From CAZJBS01 sp964544475 (GTDB lineage: Bacteria > CLD3 > SB21), in assembly GCA_964544475.1 (NCBI GenBank), contig CAZJBS010000003.1:62001-126000 (forward strand): a DNA stretch of 64,000 nucleotides, in the 5' to 3' direction. Position 1 is the first letter of the stretch. Each line of letters begins with the position of its first letter. Below, in pieces: positions 17,694-27,583 of this stretch. The notes beneath the pieces were generated by a model, which ran no database searches, was not told the origin of the DNA, and saw only the letters and a program-made list of their open reading frames with translations. The position numbers were made by a program, and so were the translations under genes.

Positions 17694-17722
17694 TTGAAAT
17701 GAGTCTTTGTTTTTCCTAATAT
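17694..17722 (+). promoter_or_regulatory. Predicted sigma70-type promoter of the LRR protein gene
   Basis: TTGAAA at 17694-17699 and TAATAT at 17717-17722 are 17 bases apart, in the AT-rich gap just after moaE. The leader to the ATG at 17844 would be about 115 bases. Confidence 0.45.
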
Positions 17723-17843
17723 TACAAGCACACACCCTTTCCTTGGTACCATAGGCGCTTATCGGAATCTCACCAAGCGTGAATGCCGTTTCATTAAATC
17801 GACGTGATCATTCTATTTTGACAATTCTATAATGAGGCCAACC

Positions 17844-20800
17844 ATGAGGCTGTTGCGACTGTTTTGCTGTGTCGTTGTTCTTACCGTGTGGAGCGGGGAT
17901 TCAAAATCGCAGACGCTGACCCAGGACTCATTGGCGTTGGTGGATCTTTTTAATGCGACCAACGGCAGCGGATGGACCGCCTCAACCAATTGGTTGACCG
18001 GACCGATCGCCAACTGGTTTGGCGTTACTGTGGCGGGCAATCGCGTGGCGATACTGAATCTGAGCAATAATCAGCTTACGGGAAGTATCCCAACGAGCCT
18101 CGGCAACCTGACTGCACTCACGAATCTCCAATTGTCGGGGAACCAGCTAACAGGATCCATTCCCTCCTCGATCGGCAATCTGGTCAATCTGACGGTTCTG
18201 CGCCTGGATAACAACGTGTTGACCGGGACGGTACCGTCGTCTGTCGGCAACATGTCGATATTGGTGGAATTGACGTTATTCAACAACCAGCTTTCGGACT
18301 CGATTCCGGCCTCATTCGCGAATCTTACCGATCTTCAGACGTTTACGCTCCAGAATAACCGGCTTGATCAATTTCCAAACCTTTCCGGATTGACCGCGCT
18401 TAATGTGTTGAACATGTCGGGCAACCGGTTCACGTTCGAGGATATTGAACCCAACCTTGGCGTGGCCTCGTCTTTTACGTATTCGCCACAGGATTCGGTG
18501 GGTTCCTACGATGTGCGGTCACTCAACGAAGGCGTGTCCACGACGATGACGGTGACGGTCGGCGGCACCAACAACACGTACCAATGGCTGAAAAACGGAA
18601 ATGTCATTTCGGGGGCGAATTTGAGTTCTTACACGATCAGCACCGTCATAGCCGGTGATTCCGGAACGTATTCCTGCAACATCGGAAACACCGCGGCCAC
18701 CAGCCTGACGCTCCATTCGAGGACGACGAAGATCAGCGTGAGCGGAAGCGCGCCAGCGGCTCCGACGAATCTGTTGGCCACGACGGTCAGCGGCACGCGC
18801 ATCGATCTGTCCTGGACGGCGCCGGCCGGTATCGTCAACCGGTATCGCGTTCAGCGGTCTCTCAATCAGAGTACCGGGTTTGTTCAGATTGATTCGACGG
18901 CCGCCACGGCGTTTGCCAACACGGGCCTTACGACGGGAACGACCTATTTTTATCGTGTGATTGCGGTGGGGAACTTCGGCGTTTCGGCCGCTTCCAATAC
19001 GGACAGCGCGACGACGTTTGGCAGTCCTCCCGTGGTTGTGTCGGCGATTCGTGACACCGCCTTCTATGAAGGATTTGGCCAGAAGCTCATCCGAGCATTG
19101 CATTCGGTATTTTCGGATCCGGATACGCCGTCCCCCATCTTTTCCGCCCAGACGAACACATCGGAAATCGTCGCAGTTATCCAACCCGGCGACATCTTAT
19201 ATGTGCAAGAAGTGAGCGGATTCACCGGCTCCACGTCGGTCGTCGTATCGGCCACGGACGGCATCTCGTCGGTCTCAGATACGTTTCAGGTTACGGTGCT
19301 GGCCGATACGGTCAAGCCGACGATTACGGCCGTTCAGTATGGCGCGACACAGGCCGCAGGCACGGCGGTCACGGTCACGTGCGTGGTCAAAGACAACATT
19401 TCCGTAACCGGTTCCAATCTGTCCTATCGGATCGGCAACGGGGCTTTCAATGCCCTGGCGATGACCGCCGTCGTGGACACGTACTCTGCCACCATTCCAG
19501 CCGGTGATGTGACGTCGGAGGGATTGAGTTTCTTCATCCAAGGTATCGACAACCGGAACAACCGTGGGACCACCGACACGCTGGGCGTGAACGTGACGTT
19601 CTCGAGCATTTCCAGCCGCTCGGTCTCCGGGGCGGCCTTTTCGACCGGTGTTCCCAATAACCGCTGGCGTCTGATGTCAGTACCGGCGAGGCTGTCCAAT
19701 CCTTCGATTGCCGGGTTATTCGCCGGCAGCGATACGACCGAGATCCTTTCTTACAGTTATGCATCCGGCAATCTCTTTGCCACAACGACCATTCCGAGTC
19801 AGGGTGTGTTCTGGCTCAAACATCGCTTTGGTACTGATACCGCTGCCATCCATGCGGGGGCCGGCGAGACCTACGGATCTTCGGTCACGGCCACGTTGTC
19901 TCCAGGATGGAACCTGATACGCAATCCTTATCCATTTACCATATCCATCAGCCTGCCTCAGGACACGATTTATGGGCCCATTCTGTATGGTGGTACCGCG
20001 ACCGAAGTGGAAGGCTGGACCGGTGTTCAGACGACCCTTCAACCGTTTGGCGGATACGCGGTGTACAATCGCCTCTCTGCCAGCCGTCCGCTCGTGCTTC
20101 GGCCCAATGGCGTGGGTCTGAACAAACTCAATCCCGGATCGGATGACGCCGAAGTGTCCATTCGTATTGGTGCCCGTGGAACAAAGAATGACGTGGTTTA
20201 TGGAGATCTTTACAACTACTTCACGGCGACGGGTCTTCCAAACGCCTCGGCATTTGACGGGCCGGAGCCCAGCGGCATTGGCGATTACGTATCGGTCTTC
20301 TTCCGGAGGAACCAGGGCACGTACACCAGCGTTTTCAAACCTGCGAACGGCGAGGGACATGTTTTCGATTTCTATGTGCAATCCACTACTGATCGCGGGG
20401 ACGTCGATTTGGAATGGACGGTGGAAACGGCCCCGGACGGATTTGAGATGCGCGCATTCAATATCTCTGAGAATACCGGCATCGACCTTCAACAACCGGT
20501 CATCGTGCGACACACGGAAAAACCGGTTCAAATCCGGATGATGATCGGAAAGCTCGAATTCATAGAACAGGCGACGCAAGATATCCGGGATGAACTGCCG
20601 GACCGTTTTGAGCTCGGACAAAATTATCCCAATCCGTTCAATCCGACGACACGCATTCCCTTCCAACTCAATCGCCGGTCGACGGTGTCTCTTGCCATCT
20701 ACAACACGCTTGGACAGGAAGTACGGACCTTGTTGGATGGACAACTGATGGAAACGGGCGTTCATTCCATAACGTGGAATGGCAGGGACCGGATTGGCCA

Positions 20801-20897
20801 TGCCGTGGCCTCCGGCCTTTATCTGTATCGTATCAAACTGGAAACGATCGATGGACGACGTATTTCCCAAACCAGGAAGATGATGTATGTTAAATAG
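17844..20897 (+). CDS. Secreted LRR/Ig/fibronectin-III protein with C-terminal sorting domain
   Basis: This protein of 1,017 residues is counted from ATG 17844, which has GAGG five bases upstream; an in-frame ATG at 17832 is less likely. A signal peptide (R-L-L-R-L-F-C-C-V-V-V-L) comes first. Next come plant-type leucine-rich repeats (about 70-205; L-S-N-N-Q-L-T-G-S-I-P units), an Ig-like domain (about 220-300, Y-Q-W-L-K-N-G and D-S-G-T-Y-S-C), and a fibronectin III domain (about 305-395). Further Ig/cadherin-like beta domains follow. The last 90 residues carry Y-P-N-P-F-N-P-T-T and G-L-Y-L-Y-R, the FlgD-like/type IX-type sorting domain. It is probably a cell-surface adhesion or binding protein. 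The ligand is unknown, and no secretion gene is nearby. Confidence 0.88.
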   Translation: MRLLRLFCCVVVLTVWSGDSKSQTLTQDSLALVDLFNATNGSGWTASTNWLTGPIANWFGVTVAGNRVAILNLSNNQLTGSIPTSLGNLTALTNLQLSGNQLTGSIPSSIGNLVNLTVLRLDNNVLTGTVPSSVGNMSILVELTLFNNQLSDSIPASFANLTDLQTFTLQNNRLDQFPNLSGLTALNVLNMSGNRFTFEDIEPNLGVASSFTYSPQDSVGSYDVRSLNEGVSTTMTVTVGGTNNTYQWLKNGNVISGANLSSYTISTVIAGDSGTYSCNIGNTAATSLTLHSRTTKISVSGSAPAAPTNLLATTVSGTRIDLSWTAPAGIVNRYRVQRSLNQSTGFVQIDSTAATAFANTGLTTGTTYFYRVIAVGNFGVSAASNTDSATTFGSPPVVVSAIRDTAFYEGFGQKLIRALHSVFSDPDTPSPIFSAQTNTSEIVAVIQPGDILYVQEVSGFTGSTSVVVSATDGISSVSDTFQVTVLADTVKPTITAVQYGATQAAGTAVTVTCVVKDNISVTGSNLSYRIGNGAFNALAMTAVVDTYSATIPAGDVTSEGLSFFIQGIDNRNNRGTTDTLGVNVTFSSISSRSVSGAAFSTGVPNNRWRLMSVPARLSNPSIAGLFAGSDTTEILSYSYASGNLFATTTIPSQGVFWLKHRFGTDTAAIHAGAGETYGSSVTATLSPGWNLIRNPYPFTISISLPQDTIYGPILYGGTATEVEGWTGVQTTLQPFGGYAVYNRLSASRPLVLRPNGVGLNKLNPGSDDAEVSIRIGARGTKNDVVYGDLYNYFTATGLPNASAFDGPEPSGIGDYVSVFFRRNQGTYTSVFKPANGEGHVFDFYVQSTTDRGDVDLEWTVETAPDGFEMRAFNISENTGIDLQQPVIVRHTEKPVQIRMMIGKLEFIEQATQDIRDELPDRFELGQNYPNPFNPTTRIPFQLNRRSTVSLAIYNTLGQEVRTLLDGQLMETGVHSITWNGRDRIGHAVASGLYLYRIKLETIDGRRISQTRKMMYVK

Positions 20898-20922
20898 ACG
20901 ATTCAACGGAGGACTTTCATCC

Positions 20923-22137
20923 ATGCGCCTCACGACTGCCGTCTTTTTTGCGGTCCTGGGTATGAACCTGATTTCATGTGGCTCGGCGCCAAAGACTTTT
21001 CTCATGGAAGATGAAGAGCTGCGTGAGATGTTCCGCGCCGATGCGTATGCCAGTCTGACCGATTACGACCGGTATCTGATGGCTGAATATCTCATGTCCA
21101 AAGGCAATGTTGAGAATGCGCGTCGCGTTTATGAGGATATCGCCACTTACAATCCACAAGCGACCGCCATCAAATTCAAGCTGGCGACGATCTATCTGGG
21201 CATGGATTCCGTTTCTTTCACGACCAAGGACGAAAAAGACAACCCGGTCACGTACAAAAAGAACGGCGCCGAACTTGGCGACGCCTTGCTTCATGAAATT
21301 TTGGCTGAAAATCCGAAATACCTTCCCGTGTATTCCCAACTCATGATTATCGCCGCGGAGAAACAGGACTCCCATGCCGTTTCAGAACTGTACACAGCGG
21401 CCCGAATGCTTGACAAGGGGTTTAACACGGCCGACTATCGGGTCGGTTACCTGACCATGAACAGCGTCAGCGATGAGAGTCCTTTTGAGCATGCGAAGGC
21501 CTACATGGTGAAGGCGCAGAAGTCGTATCGTGATCTGTATGATTCGTACAAGAACCTCGCCAATATTCAGCGGGTTCAAAAGCAGGATTCCGTCGCCTAC
21601 AAGACATTCATCAAGGCGTTGGACAATCGAAGCGAGGCGATTGATCTTTTTTCGACCTACTATGAGCTGGCCGATGTGTGCCGGAAGATTTACAAGAGCC
21701 ACCAGGATGAAAAATACATGACCATGGCTCTCAAGTATTCGTGCCTGAGTCTGCAACATTTTCCGGGATATCAGCCCGCCATGGATCTGGTGCGTTCGTT
21801 GACCTCGGTGAGTGTGACCGTCGACTCGGGTGTTGACAGTTCGGCGGCCATGCAGGAGGCGATGGATGGTTTTTGTGCAACGGTCGTACCGGAGGAGGAA
21901 CGGGTCGTCGTCGTTCCGGCTGTGGAGAGCGTCATTCCAAAGAGTGATCTCCGAAAGGAAACCATGGTTGCCGCCGCCGAAACGGCCCCCGGTGAGAAGA
22001 GCGGTTCGAAGACCAAGTGGATTATCGGGGGCGCTATTGTCGCGGGAGCTGGTGGTGTCGTACTTGTCCTCGGCGGTGGTGGCAGTTCCGGTACGAGTGG
22101 GACCGAACGACCGCCAGACTTTCCGTCTGTGCCTTAG
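20923..22137 (+). CDS. TPR-containing lipoprotein of unknown function
   Basis: I chose ATG 20923 (404 residues), which has GGAGG at 20908-20912; an earlier in-frame ATG at 20887 overlaps the previous gene and has no such site. The signal peptide ends in L-I-S-C with Cys19, a lipobox. TPR-like helices span about 40-290 (M-A-E-Y-L-M-S-K-G-N-V-E-N-A-R-R-V-Y-E-D unit). The C-terminal region has a hydrophobic helix (W-I-I-G-G-A-I-V-A-G-A-G-G-V-V-L-V-L) followed by a short Gly/Ser/Pro-rich tail. It may scaffold an envelope complex. It begins 25 bases after the LRR gene and probably shares its transcript. Confidence 0.82.
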   Translation: MRLTTAVFFAVLGMNLISCGSAPKTFLMEDEELREMFRADAYASLTDYDRYLMAEYLMSKGNVENARRVYEDIATYNPQATAIKFKLATIYLGMDSVSFTTKDEKDNPVTYKKNGAELGDALLHEILAENPKYLPVYSQLMIIAAEKQDSHAVSELYTAARMLDKGFNTADYRVGYLTMNSVSDESPFEHAKAYMVKAQKSYRDLYDSYKNLANIQRVQKQDSVAYKTFIKALDNRSEAIDLFSTYYELADVCRKIYKSHQDEKYMTMALKYSCLSLQHFPGYQPAMDLVRSLTSVSVTVDSGVDSSAAMQEAMDGFCATVVPEEERVVVVPAVESVIPKSDLRKETMVAAAETAPGEKSGSKTKWIIGGAIVAGAGGVVLVLGGGGSSGTSGTERPPDFPSVP

Positions 22138-22151
22138 AAAAAAGGATTCGT

Positions 22152-23144
22152 GTGGCCCTTATCGACGGTTTCGACCGCCGCATAGATTATCTGCGGATTT
22201 CTGTAACGGACCGTTGCAATTTCCGTTGCATCTATTGCATGCCTTCCGAGGGTGTGGAGTTTGTTCCCCGAGAAGAATTGTTGACGTACGATGAGATATC
22301 ACGCGTCGTGCGTGTATTCGCCGGCCTTGGTGTTGACAAGATTCGCATCAGCGGAGGTGAACCCACGGTACGAAAGGACCTGGTGGAACTCGTGCGTCAG
22401 ATTGGACGTTTCCCATGGTCATCGTTTGCCATGACGACCAACGGCTACTTGCTCGGCGATATGGCTGAAGCCCTGCGAAAGGCCGGTCTGCAGCGGCTCA
22501 ATATCAGCCTGGATACGCTGCGGCGATCACGGTTTCGTGAAATGGCGCGGTTCGACGGATTCGACAAGACCTGGCAGGCCATTTGGAAGGCCCAGACGCT
22601 TGGTTTTTCGCCGATCAAAATCAACATGGTCGTGATGCGAGGCGTCAACGATGATGAAATTTTCGATTTTGTCGAGTTGACGAAGTCGGCTCCTTTTCAT
22701 GTCCGATTCATCGAATACATGCCATCTTCGTCCGGGTTGGGCAATCGATTCACAGGTCCCATGGTGATGCGTGTCGATGAAATTCGCGAACGCATTTCCG
22801 AGCGTCATACGCTGATCCCGGTCACCGAAGCGGTACGAACGGGTCCGGCCAAGATGTATGCGGTGGAGGGTTTCACGGGTCGTATCGGCTTCATCGATCC
22901 TTATTCGGATCATTTTTGCGCCAGTTGCAATCGGGTTCGCCTCACGTCACTTGGCCGGCTGAAGTGGTGCCTTTTTTCCAATGATGGATTGGACATCAAA
23001 TCATTCATCCGGCGCGGAAATACCGATGAGGCCCTGGCGTCCTGGATCAATGAACGCATCACGATGGACAAACCGGAACACCATCCTGTCGCCATTGGAG
23101 ACATGATAGGAGCCAATACGATATTTTCGCAGGTTGGCGGTTGA
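22152..23144 (+). CDS. moaA: GTP 3',8-cyclase MoaA
   Basis: This 330-residue radical SAM enzyme performs the first step of molybdenum cofactor synthesis, converting GTP to 3',8-cyclo-H2GTP. The SAM cluster motif C-N-F-R-C-I-Y-C is at residues 22-29. G-G-E-P follows. The second cluster has C-A-S-C and a third Cys 14 residues later. The C-terminus ends in Gly-Gly, which is needed for activity in the family. I place the start at GTG 22152, preceded by AAAGGA, because residues upstream of it have no homology and overlap the TPR lipoprotein frame. It lies 14 bases after that gene. With moaD and moaE upstream it belongs to the same pathway. Confidence 0.96.
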   Translation: MALIDGFDRRIDYLRISVTDRCNFRCIYCMPSEGVEFVPREELLTYDEISRVVRVFAGLGVDKIRISGGEPTVRKDLVELVRQIGRFPWSSFAMTTNGYLLGDMAEALRKAGLQRLNISLDTLRRSRFREMARFDGFDKTWQAIWKAQTLGFSPIKINMVVMRGVNDDEIFDFVELTKSAPFHVRFIEYMPSSSGLGNRFTGPMVMRVDEIRERISERHTLIPVTEAVRTGPAKMYAVEGFTGRIGFIDPYSDHFCASCNRVRLTSLGRLKWCLFSNDGLDIKSFIRRGNTDEALASWINERITMDKPEHHPVAIGDMIGANTIFSQVGG

Positions 23145-23168
23145 GGTTGTTTTTTCGAGGCGATCATC

Positions 23169-24743
23169 ATGAACAGGCGTATCGTGATTGTCGGCGGTGG
23201 GATCAACGGCGCCGGCATGGCCCGTGACGCCGCCCTTCGGGGCTTCGAAGTCGTTCTGTTTGAAAAAGGTGATTTCTGCTCCGGAACAAGTTGGACGTCC
23301 AGCAAGCTGATCCATGGGGGGCTTCGCTATCTTGAGCATTTTGAATTTGGGTTGGTGAGAGAATCGTTGAGAGAGAGGGAAATACTTCTTCGGATTCACA
23401 CCCACAACGTCAAACCCCTGCCCTTTGTTTTGCCGCTGTGTGATTTTTCTCCTCATCATGCCCAGACGCTGCGTGCGGGTCTGACGTTGTACGATCTGTT
23501 CTCTTTTGACAAATCACTGCCGAATCATCGTACCCTGAGCAGGGAGGAAGTCATTGAGGCGGCACCGGGCCTGGAACAGAAAGGGTTGGGCGGGGGATTC
23601 CTTTATTATGACTGTCAGTGCCCATTTCCGGAACGTCTGGTCATGAGCAACCTGCATTCGGCTGTCGCGTCCGGTGCGGCCATCTTCAATTACCACGCGG
23701 TGATCTCGCTGATTGCGGAAGGAGACCGCATTACCAGGGTGCTGGTACGTAATGAACTGACCGGTGATATCCGCGAGGTGTCGTGCGATTTCGTGATCAA
23801 CGCGGCTGGACCCTGGGTGGACGGCGTTATTGGTCGAACCGGCACGAAGTTGATCGGGGGCACACGAGGAGCTCACCTCGTCGTGAAAAAATTTCCGGGC
23901 GCGCCGGAACGGGCGGTCTATGTGAACGCAAAATCGGACGGCCGTCCGTTGTTCATCCTGCCGTGGTTGGATTATCTTATCATCGGAACAACCGACAGCC
24001 GATATGATGACGATCCGGACCTCGTGCAGGTGCTTCCCGATGAAGTCGCGTACCTGCTGGCGGAAGCCAATATCTTTTTTCCGGATGCCCAACTCAGCAG
24101 CGACGATATTCTGTTCTGTATGTCCGGCGTGCGTCCTCTCCCACATGTTCCCCGAGGCCATGCCGGCGGCATCACAAGGAGGCACATTCTGGTCGACCAT
24201 GCGCTTCGCGATGGAAAAGTGAATATGGTCTCCCTGATCGGCGGCAAGCTGACGACCTACCGGCATACGGCGGAAGATGTTGTGGATTTCGTCGTGAAAA
24301 GGATGCACGTCACGGCGGGTTCGTGTGAGACGTCGGAAAAGCCACTGTGGGGATCTGAAAATGTTCCGGAACCTTCCGGTTCCGACGACATTTTCACGGC
24401 TCTCTATGGCGACAAGGCTTCGGATATTCGTTGTCTGAAAGATCCGGGCGGAGAATTGGAGCCGGCCATGCGGGAAATCACAGCGCAGACGCGGTATGCC
24501 GTGCGCCACGAATGGGCCCGCCGTCCGGCGGATGTCATCTGGCGACGGACGTCGGCCGGAATGGGGCCGAAACTCGGATATGATGTGCTGGATCAGGTGG
24601 CTGCCACGATGGGTTCGGAACTCGGTTGGTCAGGCGCGCAGGTGACGGAAGCATTGGCGGATTATTCGGAATTTGTCTCCCGGCGATTGAAGCCGCCGGG
24701 TTTATTTAGAAATACCGATGGTGGCCTTGGCGGGAAATCGTAA
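23169..24743 (+). CDS. glpD: Glycerol-3-phosphate dehydrogenase (FAD)
   Basis: This 524-residue membrane-associated flavoprotein oxidises glycerol 3-phosphate to dihydroxyacetone phosphate and passes electrons to quinone. The FAD-binding motif G-G-G-I-N-G-A-G is at residues 8-15. Further family patterns are S-S-K-L-I-H-G-G-L-R-Y-L, N-A-A-G-P-W-V-D and a C-terminal helical cap with V-R-H-E-W-A-R. The start has GAGGCG upstream. The final 14 codons overlap the 3' end of phoR on the other strand by 42 bases. It is 24 bases after moaA and probably shares its transcript. Confidence 0.95.
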   Translation: MNRRIVIVGGGINGAGMARDAALRGFEVVLFEKGDFCSGTSWTSSKLIHGGLRYLEHFEFGLVRESLREREILLRIHTHNVKPLPFVLPLCDFSPHHAQTLRAGLTLYDLFSFDKSLPNHRTLSREEVIEAAPGLEQKGLGGGFLYYDCQCPFPERLVMSNLHSAVASGAAIFNYHAVISLIAEGDRITRVLVRNELTGDIREVSCDFVINAAGPWVDGVIGRTGTKLIGGTRGAHLVVKKFPGAPERAVYVNAKSDGRPLFILPWLDYLIIGTTDSRYDDDPDLVQVLPDEVAYLLAEANIFFPDAQLSSDDILFCMSGVRPLPHVPRGHAGGITRRHILVDHALRDGKVNMVSLIGGKLTTYRHTAEDVVDFVVKRMHVTAGSCETSEKPLWGSENVPEPSGSDDIFTALYGDKASDIRCLKDPGGELEPAMREITAQTRYAVRHEWARRPADVIWRRTSAGMGPKLGYDVLDQVAATMGSELGWSGAQVTEALADYSEFVSRRLKPPGLFRNTDGGLGGKS

Positions 24744-26129
24744 CGTAAAGGTTGTTCCACGACCCACCTCACTGGCCACGCTCACCTGGCCATGGTGAAT
24801 CTCCATGATGTGTTTGACGATAGACAACCCCAGCCCGCTGCCGCCCAGTTGACGAGATCTTCCTTTGTCGACGCGATAGAAGCGCTCAAATATCCTCGGA
24901 ATATCTTCGGCACGGATACCCGTTCCGGTGTCCTCAACCGACATCACAAAGTCATCGTGGTCTTCGAATGCCCGGACTTTGACATGACCGGCATCGGTGT
25001 ATTTGATGGCATTCTCGACAAGATTGATCAAGGCCTTCTCGAATTGATACGGATCCGCCATCAGGCTATATCCGGCTGGCAGCGAGGATTCGAGAACAAG
25101 GGTAAGCTGTTTTCGCACGGCCGCGTCGTCGAACTCGGCGAGGACATTGCGGATGATGGCGGCCACATCGAAATATCGCAAGGACAGACCGCGGTCCCTG
25201 GATTCAAGCCGTGACAAATCCAGCATATCGTTGACGATGGTTTCGAGACGGATCACATTGGATAGGGCACGTTCCAAAAAGCGCCGGCTGACCTGCCCAT
25301 CCTCCATCGCTCCATCCAGCAATGTTTCGACGTAGCCACGAATCGAACTGACCGGCGTACGGAGTTCATGCGATGCGTTGGCGACGAAATCCTTCCGTAT
25401 TTCCTGGACCAGCTTGAGCTTTTCGATGTCAGACCGCACCTGGGCGGCCATTTCATTGAAACGGGCGGCCAACTCGCCGATTTCGTCGCCGGTTGCGGCC
25501 GGAATCGTCAAATTGTAATTGCCGCGTTTGATTTCGCCGGCCGCCTCCACGAGGGCGCCCAGCGGTCGTGTGATGCGTTTGGCAAGGTACTGGGTGAAGA
25601 ACACTAAAAAGACCAAGGACACCACCGCAATCAGGCCAAAAACGAAACGCACATGCCAGACCAGATTTTCGAGGAACGCCGCATCCCGGGCGATGCGGAT
25701 GAACCCCCGATGCGGCGATTTGTAAGCGGCATAGATCAAGTCCCTCCCCACGGACGCGCTGTATCGAACTGCGAAACCAAATCCGTCAAGGCTTCGCAGG
25801 GCCATCTGGACTTCCTCCCGGTTCAGATGGTTTTCAAGGGGTTTGTGCCGCGTGATGGGGTCTGAATCGGCTGTCACCCGGCCGGTGTCATCGATGACTG
25901 TGATGCGAACGCCTGCATCCCTGGCCGCCTGTTCGATCAGAGTTTGAAGGGAATCCGAATTCGGCGGAAGGATGCCATCCACCAACCGGCACTGCGTTTT
26001 CAGACCTTGAACCAGTTCATCCCGCAGGTTGTCCTTGATCAGCCAATCGACCGCAAAAAACACGGCAAGGAATCCCGCCACGATCAGGGCGGCCAGCGAG
26101 ACGGAAATGTGCGTACTGAGTTTTGTCAC
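24702..26129 (-). CDS. phoR: Phosphate-regulon sensor histidine kinase PhoR
   Basis: This 475-residue sensor kinase has TM1 (about 8-30), a periplasmic domain (about 31-160), TM2 (about 162-183), a HAMP domain and a HisKA domain with the phosphorylated His254 in S-H-E-L-R-T-P. The ATPase domain shows N-L-V-E-N-A-I-K-Y, D-T-G-T-G-I and G-S-G-L-G-L boxes. It starts at GTG, 18 bases after phoB, as last gene of the pst-pho operon. The periplasmic domain is larger than in E. coli PhoR, and there is no clear PAS domain after HAMP. It phosphorylates PhoB when phosphate is low, presumably restrained by PhoU and the Pst transporter. Its end overlaps glpD. Confidence 0.92.
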   Translation of the reverse strand: MTKLSTHISVSLAALIVAGFLAVFFAVDWLIKDNLRDELVQGLKTQCRLVDGILPPNSDSLQTLIEQAARDAGVRITVIDDTGRVTADSDPITRHKPLENHLNREEVQMALRSLDGFGFAVRYSASVGRDLIYAAYKSPHRGFIRIARDAAFLENLVWHVRFVFGLIAVVSLVFLVFFTQYLAKRITRPLGALVEAAGEIKRGNYNLTIPAATGDEIGELAARFNEMAAQVRSDIEKLKLVQEIRKDFVANASHELRTPVSSIRGYVETLLDGAMEDGQVSRRFLERALSNVIRLETIVNDMLDLSRLESRDRGLSLRYFDVAAIIRNVLAEFDDAAVRKQLTLVLESSLPAGYSLMADPYQFEKALINLVENAIKYTDAGHVKVRAFEDHDDFVMSVEDTGTGIRAEDIPRIFERFYRVDKGRSRQLGGSGLGLSIVKHIMEIHHGQVSVASEVGRGTTFTLRFPAKATIGISK

Positions 26130-26147
26130 ATCAGGAATTGCAAAGGC

Positions 26148-26861
26148 TCAATCGCGGCCATTGATTGAAAACTTGTACCCGACGCCACGGATCGTCTCGA
26201 TACAATCGCCGTACGGGCCGAGCTTCTTGCGTATTTTGGTTACGTGGACATCCACGGTACGATCCACAAAATAGGCGTCTTCACCCCACACATGGTAAAG
26301 CAGGTTATTCCTTGAGAAGACCATGCCCGGCCGGTTCATCAGGAAGTAAAGCAGTTCGAATTCCTTGTGCAGAAATCGCACTTCCTGGTTGTCAATCGTG
26401 ACGGTGTAATTGAGCCGGTTGATCTCGATGCCGGCCCATTTGATAATGTTCTTTTTATCGTCGGTCAGCTCCTTACGCATGTCGGCACGCCGGAAGACGG
26501 CCTTGACGCGGGATACGATTTTTCGCGGACTGAAGGGTTTGGTGATATAGTCGTCGGCTCCAAATTCCAACCCGAGGATTTCGTCAACTTCGTCGGACTT
26601 GGCGGTCAGGAAGATGATGTGGGTATCCCTCACATGGGGTGTGTTTCGAATACGCTTGCACACTTCCAAACCGTCGATGCCAGGCATCATAATGTCGAGC
26701 AAAACAAGATCAGGTTTTACTTTGTCCACGATCGGCAAGGCTTTTTCTCCGCCATCGGCCGTGTAGACGTTGTAACCCTCTTTCTTGAGGTTGTACGACA
26801 GGATATCCAGGATATCGTGTTCGTCGTCAACACAGAGTATGGTTTTGCTTTTCTTCCCCAT
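26148..26861 (-). CDS. phoB: Phosphate-regulon response regulator PhoB
   Basis: This OmpR/PhoB-family regulator of 237 residues has a receiver domain (about 6-125) with acidic pair Asp12-Asp13, phosphorylation site Asp56 (V-L-L-D-I-M-M-P) and switch lysine in T-K-P-F. A winged-helix DNA-binding domain follows (about 140-234), with R-T-V-D-V-H-V-T-K-I-R-K-K and the final G-V-G-Y-K-F. It probably binds the phased hexamers at 33447-33485 upstream of pstS. It lies three bases after phoU and 18 before phoR, on one transcript. Confidence 0.95.
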   Translation of the reverse strand: MGKKSKTILCVDDEHDILDILSYNLKKEGYNVYTADGGEKALPIVDKVKPDLVLLDIMMPGIDGLEVCKRIRNTPHVRDTHIIFLTAKSDEVDEILGLEFGADDYITKPFSPRKIVSRVKAVFRRADMRKELTDDKKNIIKWAGIEINRLNYTVTIDNQEVRFLHKEFELLYFLMNRPGMVFSRNNLLYHVWGEDAYFVDRTVDVHVTKIRKKLGPYGDCIETIRGVGYKFSINGRD

Positions 26862-26864
26862 AAC

Positions 26865-27545
26865 TCAGGAACCCGCGGGCCCTTTCTCCTTCTGGTGGGT
26901 ATGCTTGATGCTTTTGGCGTTACGTATGAATACCACATCCTCGCAGATGTTTGTGCAGAGATCCGCAATACGTTCAAGATTGCGGCTTATTCGAATTAAC
27001 TCCATCGATGTCGGGATGACATTGGGGTCCTTGATCATGGCGGCAAGAATGTCGGCAAACATGTGTTTGTTCAAATGATCGATTTCGTCGTCACGCCGGC
27101 AGACGGTCATGGCCAGTTCGGCGTCTTTGTGAATGAAGCTGTCGATGGCATCTCTGAGCATGCTCCGCACAATATCGGACATCTTCGGTATGACGCCGTA
27201 TTGACCGTCGTACTTCATGGTTATGATGTGACGGACGGACTCGGCGACATTCAGAGCGTGATCGCCGATGCGTTCCATGTCGCTGTTGATTTTGGAAATG
27301 CCGATGATGTCCCTCAGATCAAAAGCGACCGGTTGATGAAGGGCAAGGATGCTGAGAACTTCCTCGTCAATATCAACTTCGAGTTCATCGATGAGCGAAT
27401 CGTTGGCGATGACCCGTTTGGCCAGGTCGTGATCCTGACGAATCATGGCTTCAAGCGCCTGGGTGACCTGGGTTTCGACCAGGCTGCCCATACGGATAAC
27501 CATTCGTTCAAGATTGGTAAGTTGTTCGGTGAATTGTGATTTCAT
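26865..27545 (-). CDS. phoU: Phosphate signalling protein PhoU
   Basis: This 226-residue protein is made of two similar three-helix PhoU repeats. Each has the metal-binding E-R-I-x-D pattern: M-E-R-I-G-D-H-A in the first and L-E-R-I-A-D-L-C in the second. PhoU links the Pst transporter to PhoR and dampens the response when phosphate is plentiful. The gene sits between pstB and phoB, 38 bases after pstB. Length is as expected. Confidence 0.95.
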   Translation of the reverse strand: MKSQFTEQLTNLERMVIRMGSLVETQVTQALEAMIRQDHDLAKRVIANDSLIDELEVDIDEEVLSILALHQPVAFDLRDIIGISKINSDMERIGDHALNVAESVRHIITMKYDGQYGVIPKMSDIVRSMLRDAIDSFIHKDAELAMTVCRRDDEIDHLNKHMFADILAAMIKDPNVIPTSMELIRISRNLERIADLCTNICEDVVFIRNAKSIKHTHQKEKGPAGS

Positions 27546-27583
27546 GGGTTTATGATATTGTTTTGGATGATGAGTGATTCATT

